This document shows, piece after piece, positions 1 to 9,767 of a stretch of 64,000 nt of DNA. The stretch is taken from contig JBOFHT010000008.1 of the NCBI GenBank assembly GCA_051649785.1, forward strand, positions 1-64,000, given 5' to 3'. The notes beneath the pieces are model-generated. The model made no database searches and was not told where the DNA came from. It was given only the letters and a program-made list of their open reading frames with translations. The position numbers were made by a program, and so were the translations under genes. This DNA comes from JBOFHT01 sp051649785 (GTDB taxonomy: Archaea > Methanobacteriota > Methanobacteria > Methanobacteriales > Methanobacteriaceae). Positions within the stretch are counted from its first letter, which is position 1, and each line of letters opens with the position of its first letter.

Positions 1-1
1 T

Positions 2-1144
2 AATGGTAACCTAACCATTAGCAACACAAACTTCAACAACAACACACCAAACCAGGATGGAGGAGCAATCCTTAATAATAATGGTAACCTAACCATTAGC
101 AACACAAACTTCAACAACAACACAGCAAACAATTATGGAGGAGCAATCTGCAATTATGGTGACATAATAGTTAATAGTTCTAGTTTTATTAATAACAATG
201 CTACTACTGGTGGTGCTATTTACAATAATGTAAACGCGAATATATTGTTGATTTCCAATGTTATGAGTGGTAATAATGCTACATTAGGTTGTGAGATTTA
301 TAATCTAGGTAATATTAATGCTACTTACTTAAGTTATTTAGGTAATAGTACAATTTTAGCTAATAATAACTCTTATGTTGTTTTGTTTGCTATTTTAACT
401 GATGATAATGGTAATTTTATTACTGGTCAAAACATATCATTTTATGTAAATGGTGAGTTTGTAGTGAATGTAAGTTCTATTGAAGGATACGCAAATATTA
501 GCTACTTAATTAATAATCCCCTTGGAGGTGTTGTTCATGTTACAGGTTCATATCCAGGATCCAACAATTTAATTGTTAATAATGGTGAATTATTACTTTT
601 TACTACAGTAAATAGTAGTATTAAACTAGATAAAAGCAATTACGAAGTTAATGACCTTGTTAAAGGCAATATTACAATTGTAAATACTGGAAATAACACT
701 GCATTTAATGTTACTGTTAATGTGACTTATCCTAGTGATTTTGTTCTTAATTCAACCAATATTACTGTTTCACATGGATACTACGACCCAACCAACCAAA
801 ACTGGTACATCGGCAACTTAGCATCAGATGAAGAAGCAACAATGACATTCACAGGCAAATTCACAAAAACTGGTAAATACACACACACCATTACAATTAG
901 TGGAAACAACTTCAACAACAACACAAACACAGCAAACACAACCATTACAAACAAAACAAAACCAGAAACAGAAACAGAACAAAATTCAACACAAAAACCC
1001 AACCCCAACCCTAAACCAATACAAGAACCCAATCCAACACCAAATAACAATAATATCAACATGAAAACAACAGGCATACCCCTATTTATGTTATTAATAG
1101 CCCTAATATTAGCAATTATACCTACCAAAAGACGTAAAAACTAA
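2..1144 (+). CDS. Adhesin-like surface protein, 3' part (5' end outside window)
   Basis: The open frame runs in from the left edge without a stop, so the TTG at 245 is internal and not the start. The first 80 residues are repeats with the pattern GGAI-x-N and N-F-N-N-N-T, which in this protein class form a beta-helix of the Pmp or adhesin-like type. Then come an Ig-like (invasin-type) segment containing TDDNGN and ITGQN, a DUF11-like domain ending in EEATMTFTGKF, a Pro/Asn linker, a membrane helix after TTGIP, and a basic tail ending KRRKN. Inference: an extracellular stalk protein anchored by its C-terminus. The two following genes share the same C-terminal plan. Codon style switches from AAT/GGT-rich to AAC/ACA-rich near 781, suggesting recombination among paralogues. 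Confidence 0.85.
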   Translation, partial: NGNLTISNTNFNNNTPNQDGGAILNNNGNLTISNTNFNNNTANNYGGAICNYGDIIVNSSSFINNNATTGGAIYNNVNANILLISNVMSGNNATLGCEIYNLGNINATYLSYLGNSTILANNNSYVVLFAILTDDNGNFITGQNISFYVNGEFVVNVSSIEGYANISYLINNPLGGVVHVTGSYPGSNNLIVNNGELLLFTTVNSSIKLDKSNYEVNDLVKGNITIVNTGNNTAFNVTVNVTYPSDFVLNSTNITVSHGYYDPTNQNWYIGNLASDEEATMTFTGKFTKTGKYTHTITISGNNFNNNTNTANTTITNKTKPETETEQNSTQKPNPNPKPIQEPNPTPNNNNINMKTTGIPLFMLLIALILAIIPTKRRKN

Positions 1145-1300
1145 AATTTAAAAAATTAAAAAAAAGTAGCTTAATAAAATAATAATGATAATAATAGAGA
1201 TATAAAAATATAATAAATATTATTATTAATAATTAATAATTAATAATTATTTTATAAATTAAATTACTACTTTTTTTACTTTCTTTTTTTCTTAAAAATA
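1143..1300 (+). repeat. Conserved 3' element of adhesin genes, copy 1
   Basis: Directly after the stop codon lies a block containing AAAAAAAGTAGCTTAATAAAAT (1159-1180). After a variable AT-rich spacer comes AAATTACTAC (1261) followed by a long T-rich run. The two blocks are partly complementary (AAAAAAAGTAG with CTACTTTTTTT), so the transcript can fold into a hairpin followed by a U-tract. The same pair of blocks follows the other two adhesin genes. Probable terminator or 3' UTR element; function is inferred. Confidence 0.6.
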
Positions 1301-1524
1301 TATTTATACAATTTATTACTAAGAGCTTTATTTCGAATATAATGGATTTGTATGAAACCTAGGTTCTAATTAACTTTTTTTCACTTGAAATTTAATAATA
1401 TTTACAATATACATTGTGTTTGCCATTCCATCATATTTTAATTGGGTGTGCAGTAAATATATTGGAAAGCAAAAATCTTATACAATTAAACATCCAATTT
1501 TTAAAATCCTTAAAAAGAGACTTA

Positions 1525-1562
1525 AATATGAGACAAACTCATATTATTTTTTTATTTTTTAA
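1525..1562 (+). terminator. Hairpin plus T-run
   Basis: AATATGAG (1525-1532) and CTCATATT (1538-1545) form a perfect 8-bp stem with a 5-nt loop, followed by a nearly unbroken T-tract to 1562. It is nested in a wider inverted repeat GACTTAAATAT (1519-1529) and ATATTTAAGTC (1564-1574). It lies about 400 bases after adhesin 1, so it may end a read-through or a short non-coding transcript. Confidence 0.4.
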
Positions 1563-1654
1563 AATATTTAAGTCCCACGTTTATATAATCTAAAGATAAT
1601 AAAAGCATTTATTAAAATGATTTCAGAGTCATTTTAGTTTATAATATTATTATC

Positions 1655-1752
1655 GGCTATTCCATAAACTTATATAATAGTTTGTTTAAAGTTTTTATTG
1701 TACAGATAAATATTTTATATAAATTTTTCTTGCTTTTATTTATAAAATAGCC
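1655..1752. repeat. Inverted-repeat pair, possible small MITE
   Basis: GGCTATTCCATAAA (1655-1668) is matched in inverted orientation at 1739-1752 (12 of 14 bases). The outer flanks TATTATTATC and TAATAATAATT continue the symmetry weakly. The interior has no open frame. No second copy was found in the window, so it may be only a secondary structure in the leader of adhesin 2. Confidence 0.35.
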
Positions 1753-1846
1753 TAATAATAATTTATTTAGTTTGTGATAAAAACAAGTTATTAATTTTAT
1801 ATTATTTTTTTCTGTTAATTAATTGATTATAAAAGGAGGTGAAAAT

Positions 1847-4800
1847 TTGAACAAACAAATAATTAAAAAGTCTAAAAACATTTTTTTAATGATTTTAATG
1901 ATTTTAATAGTTTTAACTACTTTTAATGTTATTTTTAGTGGTGGTTTATTTGCTACTGAGATATCAATTGATAATAATACCAATGAAGGTATTAAAGGCA
2001 GTCTTGGAAATGATACTATTAAATTAGCTAATGGTACATACTATAAAATTAATAATACCAATATAACTATAAATAATGGTAAAAATATCACTATCCAAAG
2101 TGATAATCCTAATGATAAAGCCGTGATTGATTGTAATGGCTCTTGGTTTATCCAAAATAATGGAAACTTAACACTAATTAATCTCATAATAAAAAATGCT
2201 TACAAAACAGCAAGTGGTGGAGCAATAAATAATATAGGTAATTTAACTATAATAAACTGTACATTTACTAACAGTACAAGTGGTGCCATGGGCGGAGCAA
2301 TCTTCAACAATAATAATAGTATGCTTTCTGTGTATAATTCAAGTTTCAATAATAACACAGCAAACAGTGGAGGAGCAATCCGTAATATTGCTTTTAATCA
2401 AACCATAAACAACACCACATTCAACAATAACACAGCGATTACTGGTACTGGAGGAGCAATCTACAACACAGGTAATAATCAAACCATAGCTAACTCCAAC
2501 TTCAACAACAACAATGCAAGTAGTAATGGAGGAGCAATATATAATACAGGTGATAATCAAACCATAAACAACACCACATTCAACAATAACACAGCAAATA
2601 GTAGTGGAGGAGCAATCTACAACACAGGTAATAATCACTTCATATTTAATTCCTCTTTTATTAGTAATATAGCAAATAATAGTGGAGGAGCAATATATAA
2701 TACAGGTGATAATCAAACCATAAACAACACCACATTCAACAACAGTATAGCAACTATATATGGTGGAGGTGCAATTCGTAATACTGGTTATGATCATTCT
2801 GTGATTAACTCTACTTTTAACAATAACACAGCACTCCATGGAGGAGCAATCTACAATCAAGGAATCAATTCTTTAATAGATAACTCCACATTCAACAACA
2901 ACACAGCAAACAACGGAGGAGCAATCTATAGTAACAATGATAGCCAAAATATAATTAATTCCGCATTCAACAACAACACAGCAAATAGTAGTGGAGGAGC
3001 AATCCATAATTTAGCAAATAATTCTTTAATAGATAACTCCAACTTCAACAACAACACAGCAAAAAATAACGGAGGAGCAATCTACAGCAATGGTACTAAT
3101 CAAACCATAGCTAACTCCAACTTCAACAACAACAATGCAAGTAGTAATGGAGGAGCAATCTACAATCAAGGAATCAATTCTTTAATAGATAACTCCACAT
3201 TCAACAACAACAACGCAACTCGATATACAGGAGGAGCAATCTACAACAATGGTAATAACCAAACCATAACAAACTCCACATTCAACAACAACAATGCAAA
3301 CACTAGCGGAGGAGGCATATACAATGCAAATGGTAATAACCAAACCATAAACAACACCACCTTCAACAACAACACAGCGAAAATGTATGGAGGAGCAATC
3401 TACAACGATTATGGGAATAAGCAAACTGTAAATAACTCCAACTTCAACAACAACAGTGCAAACAACGGAGGAGCAATCTACAATGCAAACGGTCCAAATC
3501 AAACCATAAACAACTCCAACTTCAACAACAACAATGCAAGTAGTAATGGAGGAGCAATCTACAATTATAACAACCATAACCAAAGTATAGACAATACTAC
3601 TTTCAACAACAACAGCGTAAGCAATAATGGAGGAGCAATCTACAGCAACATATACGTTTTAAATCAGATAATAGCTAACTCCAACTTCAATAACAACAAC
3701 GCAACCACCAATGGTACTGGAGGAGCAATCTACAATCAAGGAAATAATTCTTTAATAGAGAACACTAGTTTCAACAACAACACAGCAAATAAATATGGTG
3801 GAGGAGCAATCTACAACAATGGTAATAACCAAACCATAAACAACACCACCTTCAACAACAACACAGCAAACACTAGTGGAGGAAGCATATACAATGTAAA
3901 TGGCCATAATCAATATATTAACAACTCTAAATTCTACAACAACACAGCAAACATGTATGGAGGAGCAATCTACAATGATTTTGGAGAAAATCAATCCATA
4001 GCTAACTCAACTTTTGATAATAATACAGCAAAAAATAATGGCGGAGCAATCTACAACAATGGTAATAACCAAACCATAAACAACACCACCTTCAACAACA
4101 ACACAGCAAACATGTATGGAGGAGCAATCTACACTTATTATACTCTTAATCAAACCATAGATAACTCCACATTCAATAACAACAACGCAAGCAACGGAGG
4201 AGCAATCTACAACAACGAATATGTTTTCAATCAAGTAGTAAGTAATTCCAACTTCAACAACAACACAGCTACTAATTATGGAGGTAGTATCTATAATTCT
4301 GGAAATATGAATGTTTCCAATAATACTATGATCCTTAGTACTGCAGGTGTTTTAGGAAATGTTATTTACAATAATGGTAATTTAAGTACTCTTAATCTTA
4401 CTTATATTAAGAATAGTACCATTACCTCAAATAATAATACTCTAGTTGTTTTATTTGCTACTTTAACTGATGATAGGAGTAACCCAGTTACAGGTCAGGA
4501 TATGTCTTTCTTTGTAAATAACACTTTTATTGGTAATGTTACTAGTATTGAAGGCTATGCTAATATTAGCTACTTAATTAATGGAGATGTTGGTCTTGTG
4601 CCAATTAATGGATCTTACGCAGGTTCTAATAGCTTAATTATTAAGAATGGTGAATTATTAATATTTTCCAATACTACTGCCAATTGTAGCATTAAACTTG
4701 ATAATACTAAATACAAAGTTAATGGTACTGTTAATGAGGTTATTGATGTTGTTAATAATGGCAATAATGCTGCTAAAGGTGTTACTGTTAAAGTTAATTT

Positions 4801-5203
4801 TCCATCAACATTTAAATTAAATGCAAACAGTATTATGGTTTCTCATGGAAATTATAATTCAGCAACTAATACTTGGTTTATTGGTGATTTATCTAGTGGT
4901 GAAAAAGCAACAATGACTTTCAATGGTAAATTCATAAAAACTGGTACTTACATACAATCAATTACAATTAGTGGAGACAACTTCAACACTAGTACAAACG
5001 CAGCAAACGCAGTTGTTACAAACAACCCAAAACCAAATCCTGAGCCAGAACCAGAACCTAAACCAAAACCAAATCCTAAGCCAGAACCAAAACCTAAACC
5101 AGTTGACAATAATGTTAATATGGAATCAACAGGTATCCCTGTATTTGTGTTATTAATAGCTTTAATATTAGCAATTATACCTATCAGAAGGTGTAAAAAC
5201 TAA
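1847..5203 (+). CDS. Adhesin-like surface protein 2, Asn/Thr-rich
   Basis: I place the start at TTG 1847, four bases after a perfect GGAGGTGA ribosome site (1835-1842); an upstream TTG at 1823 has none. The product is 1118 residues. A hydrophobic segment at about 8-35 looks like a signal peptide or anchor. Residues about 100-825 are dozens of imperfect repeats with GGAIYN and FNNNTA cores (beta-helix, Pmp-like). An Ig-like segment (about 858-945) and a DUF11-like domain (about 948-1048) follow, then a PEPKPK linker, a membrane helix after STGIP and a basic tail. Known of the family: methanobrevibacters carry many such proteins, thought to bind host or partner surfaces. The repeats use AAC/ACC/TTC codons unlike both ends, a sign of repeat homogenisation. 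Confidence 0.88.
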   Translation: MNKQIIKKSKNIFLMILMILIVLTTFNVIFSGGLFATEISIDNNTNEGIKGSLGNDTIKLANGTYYKINNTNITINNGKNITIQSDNPNDKAVIDCNGSWFIQNNGNLTLINLIIKNAYKTASGGAINNIGNLTIINCTFTNSTSGAMGGAIFNNNNSMLSVYNSSFNNNTANSGGAIRNIAFNQTINNTTFNNNTAITGTGGAIYNTGNNQTIANSNFNNNNASSNGGAIYNTGDNQTINNTTFNNNTANSSGGAIYNTGNNHFIFNSSFISNIANNSGGAIYNTGDNQTINNTTFNNSIATIYGGGAIRNTGYDHSVINSTFNNNTALHGGAIYNQGINSLIDNSTFNNNTANNGGAIYSNNDSQNIINSAFNNNTANSSGGAIHNLANNSLIDNSNFNNNTAKNNGGAIYSNGTNQTIANSNFNNNNASSNGGAIYNQGINSLIDNSTFNNNNATRYTGGAIYNNGNNQTITNSTFNNNNANTSGGGIYNANGNNQTINNTTFNNNTAKMYGGAIYNDYGNKQTVNNSNFNNNSANNGGAIYNANGPNQTINNSNFNNNNASSNGGAIYNYNNHNQSIDNTTFNNNSVSNNGGAIYSNIYVLNQIIANSNFNNNNATTNGTGGAIYNQGNNSLIENTSFNNNTANKYGGGAIYNNGNNQTINNTTFNNNTANTSGGSIYNVNGHNQYINNSKFYNNTANMYGGAIYNDFGENQSIANSTFDNNTAKNNGGAIYNNGNNQTINNTTFNNNTANMYGGAIYTYYTLNQTIDNSTFNNNNASNGGAIYNNEYVFNQVVSNSNFNNNTATNYGGSIYNSGNMNVSNNTMILSTAGVLGNVIYNNGNLSTLNLTYIKNSTITSNNNTLVVLFATLTDDRSNPVTGQDMSFFVNNTFIGNVTSIEGYANISYLINGDVGLVPINGSYAGSNSLIIKNGELLIFSNTTANCSIKLDNTKYKVNGTVNEVIDVVNNGNNAAKGVTVKVNFPSTFKLNANSIMVSHGNYNSATNTWFIGDLSSGEKATMTFNGKFIKTGTYIQSITISGDNFNTSTNAANAVVTNNPKPNPEPEPEPKPKPNPKPEPKPKPVDNNVNMESTGIPVFVLLIALILAIIPIRRCKN

Positions 5204-5886
5204 TTAAAGGATTAATATGTAAATTAAGTAAAAACTAAAATTTAAAAAATTAAAAAAAAGTAGCTTAATAAAATCTAATAATAATATAAAAATAATATTT
5301 ATCAATATTATTATTATAAATCAAATTACTACTTTTTTACTTTCTTTTTTTTCTTAAAAAATTATAAATATTCACATCCCAACTTTATTTTTAATAGATT
5401 TAATTCTAGAAACTTTATTTTTAATTATAATTATATTGACTTTAAATTTATTTTAATTAACATTTTTATTATGTCTTTTTACCTTATTTTAAGACTTTAT
5501 TTTTGCTTTTAAAAGATAAAAATGTGTCTAAAAGCCGTGACAAAATAGAGAATTTTATTAAATATTTTTAAGGCATTAAATCATGAATTTATCTAAAAAA
5601 TACTATTTTTAGTGAAAATAATATAAAAATATTGAGATTATCATCTTTTTTAACAAAGTTTTTGACAATTCAAGATATGTTATTGAGAAACATATATATA
5701 CTACCATATACATATATAAATGTATTATTTTAAAGAATATTTATTATTATACGAACTATTTCAAACATGACTATCAATATATATTAAAATGGTATTGTGT
5801 GTTGTTTGTTAAATTAGTTATATTAAATAATATCTTTTCCTTAATTATAATAAAAATTAATTTAATAAAAAGGAGGTGAAAAGAAA
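5204..5886. other. Intergenic region between adhesins 2 and 3
   Basis: No gene is seen. It contains the second 3' element copy, then AT-rich DNA with TATA-like stretches near 5690-5720, and ends with the GGAGGTGA ribosome site of adhesin 3. Confidence 0.5.
5237..5360 (+). repeat. Conserved 3' element of adhesin genes, copy 2
   Basis: The block ending AAAAAAAGTAGCTTAATAAAAT is identical to copy 1. It is followed by a shorter variable spacer and then AAATTACTAC with a T-rich tract at 5323-5356. It begins about 30 bases after the adhesin 2 stop codon. Confidence 0.6.
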
Positions 5887-8286
5887 ATGATAAAAAATGT
5901 AAATTTTAATAAAAGCCAAAAGAATATAATTTCTATTTTATTATTTGCAACATTAACATTGTTTTTATTTTCAATATTTGGTGCTGCTAATGCAGCTGTT
6001 GTAGATAATGGTAATGGGAGTATTTCTATTGATAATAGTAGCACTATTAGTCAGGGTCTTGGATCATTAAATAGTAGTTATAATGGTAATGGGACTATTT
6101 ATCTTAATGATAATAAGTATAATGGTACAGGTAATGCAAATTTAACAGTTTCTAACCGTAATATTACTATAATTGGTAACAATTCTACTGTTATTAGTGG
6201 TTCTAAGAATAGTTGGATCTTCAACTTAAATAATTCTTATATGACTTTTATTAATGTAACTTTTGCTGATGCATACCGTAGTGGATCTGGTGGAGCAATA
6301 TTAACTAATGGTACTGGAACACTAAATATTATAAACTGTAATTTTAAAAACAACAGTGTTACTCAACAGGGTGCATCTATATACAACACCCCTGGAACTA
6401 ACATAACTATCAATAACTCAACATTTAACAATAATTCTGCAGCTTATGGTTCTGCTATTTATTCTAACAATACAGTAATTTCAATAAACTCTACTTCATT
6501 TAATAATAACTCAGCTACGATTTATGGTGGAGCTATATATATTATAGATGGAATAATGAATATTAATAATTCTATATTCTATAATAATAATGCTTCATTA
6601 GATGGTGGAGCTATTTATACAAGTAGGAATAATACATTTGTAAACATTAGTAATTCTAATTTTACCAATAATATAGCTAAAAGAAATGCTGGAGCTATTT
6701 ACCTTAGTAGTACTTTAGGAGATGTGAATAATAATACTTTAATAAATATTACTAATTCTCGTTTCACCAATAATACTGCTGTAGGAACAGCTGGTGCTAT
6801 CTATAATGGACTTATGTTGTATATGAGTAATTGTAAGTTTTCAAATAATAGTGCTAATAGTTCAGGTTCTATATTTAATCAAGAGTATTGTGATATTAAT
6901 AACTCTTATTTTATAGATAATTCTGCTAATAATTCAGGTGGTGCTATTTACAATAGTAAAGTTTTAATTGTCAATAACTCTAATTTCACTAACAACTCTG
7001 CTAATAGTATGGGTGGAGCTATTTATCTATTTGGAGCATCTCCTTCAAATAATATAACTAACTCTAATTTCATTAACAACTCCGCTAAAGTAAGTGGTGG
7101 AGCTATTAGTAACAATGCCCGTAATTTATCAGTCATAGGCTCAAATTTTACTAATAACACAGCAAATAATGGATTAGGAGGAGCTATTTATGCAGTTAAT
7201 CCGAGTGGAATATCTAATATAAGTTCATGTACCCTTTTAAATAATTCTGCAGCTTATGGTGGTGCTATTTACAATAATGGTGTTAATTTATCTGCTGAGG
7301 GATCCAATTTTTCAGCTAATGTTGCTACTGTTAATGGTGGTGCTATTTACAATAATAAGACTATGATATTGATTTCTAATGTTATGGAAGATAATATTGC
7401 TACATTAGGTTATGAAATTTATAATATGGGTAAAATTAATTCTGTTTACTTAACTTATTTAAGAAATAGTACAATTATGGTTAATAATAACACAATAGTT
7501 ATTTTATTTGCTACATTAACTGATGATAAAGGTAACCTCATTACAGGCCAAATGGTATCATTCTATGTAAATAATACTTTTAAAGGAAATATAACTTCTA
7601 TTGAAGGATATGTAGATATTACTTACTTAGTTAATGGTTCCAAAGGTATTGTTGTTCCAGTTACAGGTTCATATCCAGGATCTACTGATTTAAAGGTTAG
7701 TAAGGGTGAATTATTATTTTTTGCTAATACTACAGTAGATAGTAGTATCGCACTAGATAACAATACTTATAATATTAATAGTACAGTTAATGGAAACATA
7801 GCTGTTCTTAATAATGGTCCTAATACTGCATTTAATGTTACTGTTAATGTGACTTATCCAAGTGATTTTGTTCTTAATTCAACTAACATTGTTGTTTCCA
7901 CAGGAATCTATGACACCACAACCAATACTTGGTTTATTGGTGATTTAGATCCAGATGAAGAAGCAACTATGACATTCACAGGTAAATTCACAGAAGCAGG
8001 AAATCATACAATTAGTATTAAGACTACTGGAGATAACTTCAATAGCAGTACAGATTCTGTAACTGCAATTGTTAAAAGTAAACCTAAACCAAATCCTGAA
8101 CCAGAACCAGAACCTACGCCTGATCCAAAGCCTAAACCTAAACCAACACCAGAACCACAACCAGAACCAAAACATAAAAAAGTAGTTAACAATAAGGTTA
8201 GTATGCAATCAACAGGTATTCCAGTATTTGTGTTATTAATAACTTTAATATTAGCAATTATACCTATCAAAAGGCGTAAAAACTAA
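5887..8286 (+). CDS. Adhesin-like surface protein 3
   Basis: This 799-residue product starts at ATG 5887, preceded by AAAGGAGGTGAAAAG. Residues about 16-36 form a signal peptide ending near AANA. Residues about 130-500 contain GGAIYN-type repeats, more diverged and more AAT-rich at DNA level than in adhesin 2. Next are an Ig-like segment (about 530-615), a DUF11-like domain (about 620-710, ending EEATMTFTGKF), a PEPEPTPDPK linker, a membrane helix after STGIP and the tail KRRKN. It shares the ribosome site and the 3' element with adhesin 2, so the genes arose by tandem duplication. Likely a surface adhesin; the ligand is unknown. Confidence 0.88.
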   Translation: MIKNVNFNKSQKNIISILLFATLTLFLFSIFGAANAAVVDNGNGSISIDNSSTISQGLGSLNSSYNGNGTIYLNDNKYNGTGNANLTVSNRNITIIGNNSTVISGSKNSWIFNLNNSYMTFINVTFADAYRSGSGGAILTNGTGTLNIINCNFKNNSVTQQGASIYNTPGTNITINNSTFNNNSAAYGSAIYSNNTVISINSTSFNNNSATIYGGAIYIIDGIMNINNSIFYNNNASLDGGAIYTSRNNTFVNISNSNFTNNIAKRNAGAIYLSSTLGDVNNNTLINITNSRFTNNTAVGTAGAIYNGLMLYMSNCKFSNNSANSSGSIFNQEYCDINNSYFIDNSANNSGGAIYNSKVLIVNNSNFTNNSANSMGGAIYLFGASPSNNITNSNFINNSAKVSGGAISNNARNLSVIGSNFTNNTANNGLGGAIYAVNPSGISNISSCTLLNNSAAYGGAIYNNGVNLSAEGSNFSANVATVNGGAIYNNKTMILISNVMEDNIATLGYEIYNMGKINSVYLTYLRNSTIMVNNNTIVILFATLTDDKGNLITGQMVSFYVNNTFKGNITSIEGYVDITYLVNGSKGIVVPVTGSYPGSTDLKVSKGELLFFANTTVDSSIALDNNTYNINSTVNGNIAVLNNGPNTAFNVTVNVTYPSDFVLNSTNIVVSTGIYDTTTNTWFIGDLDPDEEATMTFTGKFTEAGNHTISIKTTGDNFNSSTDSVTAIVKSKPKPNPEPEPEPTPDPKPKPKPTPEPQPEPKHKKVVNNKVSMQSTGIPVFVLLITLILAIIPIKRRKN

Positions 8287-9569
8287 TTAAAAGTTAAAAT
8301 AAGTGAAAATAGCTAAATTAACTAAAATTTAAAAAATTAAAAAAAAGTAGCTTAATGAAATCAAATAATAATTAATAATAAAAAAAAATATCGAATTAAA
8401 ACAACAGCAAGCAAAAAAGAAATAAATTTTTCTTTTTACTTAGTAAAAATTCAACAAATTCTAGATATAATCAAATAACAAAATATTATTATTATTATAA
8501 ATTAAATTACTACTTTTTTTACTTTCTTTTTTTCTTAAAAAATTCTAATTTCAGTTATAATTCAAATTCTAGTTCCAATTCTAATTCTAATTCTAATTCT
8601 AATTATAGCTCTGATTATATTATATTTATTTAATTTATGTTAGTTTACATTTAAAAAGTTTTTTTTTTTTTAACTTTAATTTTGTTTAATTATTTTTTCT
8701 ATCAGTTAATAGGATATTTATTGTTATCTATTTAATAACACTTCTGTCAATTCAAGGATTTTAAAAGTAATGGCTATGATTATTATACTTTATATATTAA
8801 GTATTCTAATGATGATTTGTATATCCGCAGTTAGAGTCTTGGCAAACAAATTCCCATATCGAAAAATTTTCTTCATTTACAAATCCAATGATTTTAATGA
8901 ATATTTGATTTATAAATTTTGACCACAACTCAGTTATAAATAAAAAAATAAGATTTTAGGAATAGTATAAATTATTAGTATAATATAATTACATATATCT
9001 ATATACATACATCACCACATACACTAATCCAATTAACATATTTAAACATAACTCCTATAAGAATCAAATCAAGCAATTAATTCTTAAAGATATTGGCATT
9101 AATATGTTTTAATTAATTGAGGGGTTGATTTAATTAAAAGTAATTTTAATATAGGATATTCTATTTTTTTAATATAAATGGTGATTTATAATTTTTATAT
9201 TAATTTTAGATATATTTCAAGTGAAAAGATTTTAATATTATTTTAATGTTGTTTTAATGTTGTTTTAGTATTGTTTTAGTACTATTTTATTTAACTTTTT
9301 GAATCAGTAATTTACTTCATATTCAAAAGTCCAAAATTATAATTTTTATTTTAATTAAAATCCTTAGTTTAAAAAAAGAAATTTTTGATTATTTTTGATA
9401 TAAATAAAGAGAATAATGGAAATAATAAAGTAAGTTTTGTAGATATGTATTATATTTAAAAAAATAGTAAAAATAAATAATAAAAAAGAGATTTAAGAAT
9501 TAAATAAGAATAATATTAATAATAATTAATAAAAGTAAAAATAATTATAATTATAATTGTAATTATAGT
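8287..9569. other. Long intergenic region between adhesin 3 and secE
   Basis: About 1.3 kb without a supportable gene. It contains the third 3' element, a short TTCTAA-type simple repeat (about 8555-8605) and, at 8740-8770, a sequence similar to the left end of the element at 9866-9990. The genes that usually follow secE in related archaea (spt5, ribosomal proteins) are not here. Confidence 0.55.
8324..8542 (+). repeat. Conserved 3' element of adhesin genes, copy 3
   Basis: The AAAAAAAGTAGCTTAATGAAAT block is followed, after a longer spacer of about 140 bases, by AAATTACTAC and the T-rich tract ending near 8542. The spacer differs from copies 1 and 2 while both blocks are conserved. Confidence 0.6.
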
Positions 9570-9758
9570 CTATAATCCAATTAATTGAGATACTAAAACC
9601 ATTATAAATCCAATTACTCCAATGATAACTATTCCAATAGCAGTTACTTTAGAGAAACTGAAAAATTCTTCTTTATCTGGCTTTTTAGAAACTCTAATAA
9701 CCCTTTTACATTCTTTAAAAAACTTCTGTGTTGATTCTTTTATTGTTCCAAAATTCAT
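9570..9758 (-). CDS. secE: Protein translocase subunit SecE (Sec61 gamma)
   Basis: A 62-residue protein with a charged amphipathic N-terminal half (IKESTQKFFKECKRVIRVSKKPDKEEF) and one C-terminal membrane helix (about 39-58), the plan of archaeal SecE/Sec61 gamma. It clamps the SecY channel in the cytoplasmic membrane. The start is set at ATG 9758; the GTG three codons earlier is part of the AAGTGAT ribosome site. It lies downstream of ftsZ on the same strand, as in related methanogens, but 500 bases away and with a MITE-like element between. Downstream, where spt5 and L11 are expected, the adhesin block begins. Confidence 0.9.
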   Translation of the reverse strand: MNFGTIKESTQKFFKECKRVIRVSKKPDKEEFFSFSKVTAIGIVIIGVIGFIMVLVSQLIGL

Positions 9759-9767
9759 AAAAATCAC

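Larger units (their letters stand above)
1145..1846. other. Intergenic region upstream of adhesin 2
   Basis: No gene is supported here. Besides the 3' element it holds a hairpin with a T-tract (1525-1562), a TATA-like TTTATATAAT at 1580-1589 that could drive adhesin 2 with a long leader, and a pair of inverted repeats at 1655-1668 and 1739-1752. Confidence 0.5.

Noticed and set aside
2339..4234. Several open frames on the minus strand opposite adhesin 2
   Set aside because: They are mirror translations of the Asn/Thr repeats, without ribosome sites or family resemblance.
2330..4320. Regularly spaced GGAGGAGCAATCTACAA-type repeats that look CRISPR-like
   Set aside because: They are in frame within one long open frame, encode GGAIYN, vary in length between repeats, and no cas genes are near.
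5660..5680. TTTTGACAATTCAAG resembling the ends of the MITE family at 42794
   Set aside because: Match too short and no partner end nearby.
8740..8770. Sequence like the left end of the 9866-9990 element
   Set aside because: Only about 30 bases match and no right end was found, so I do not list it as a separate element.
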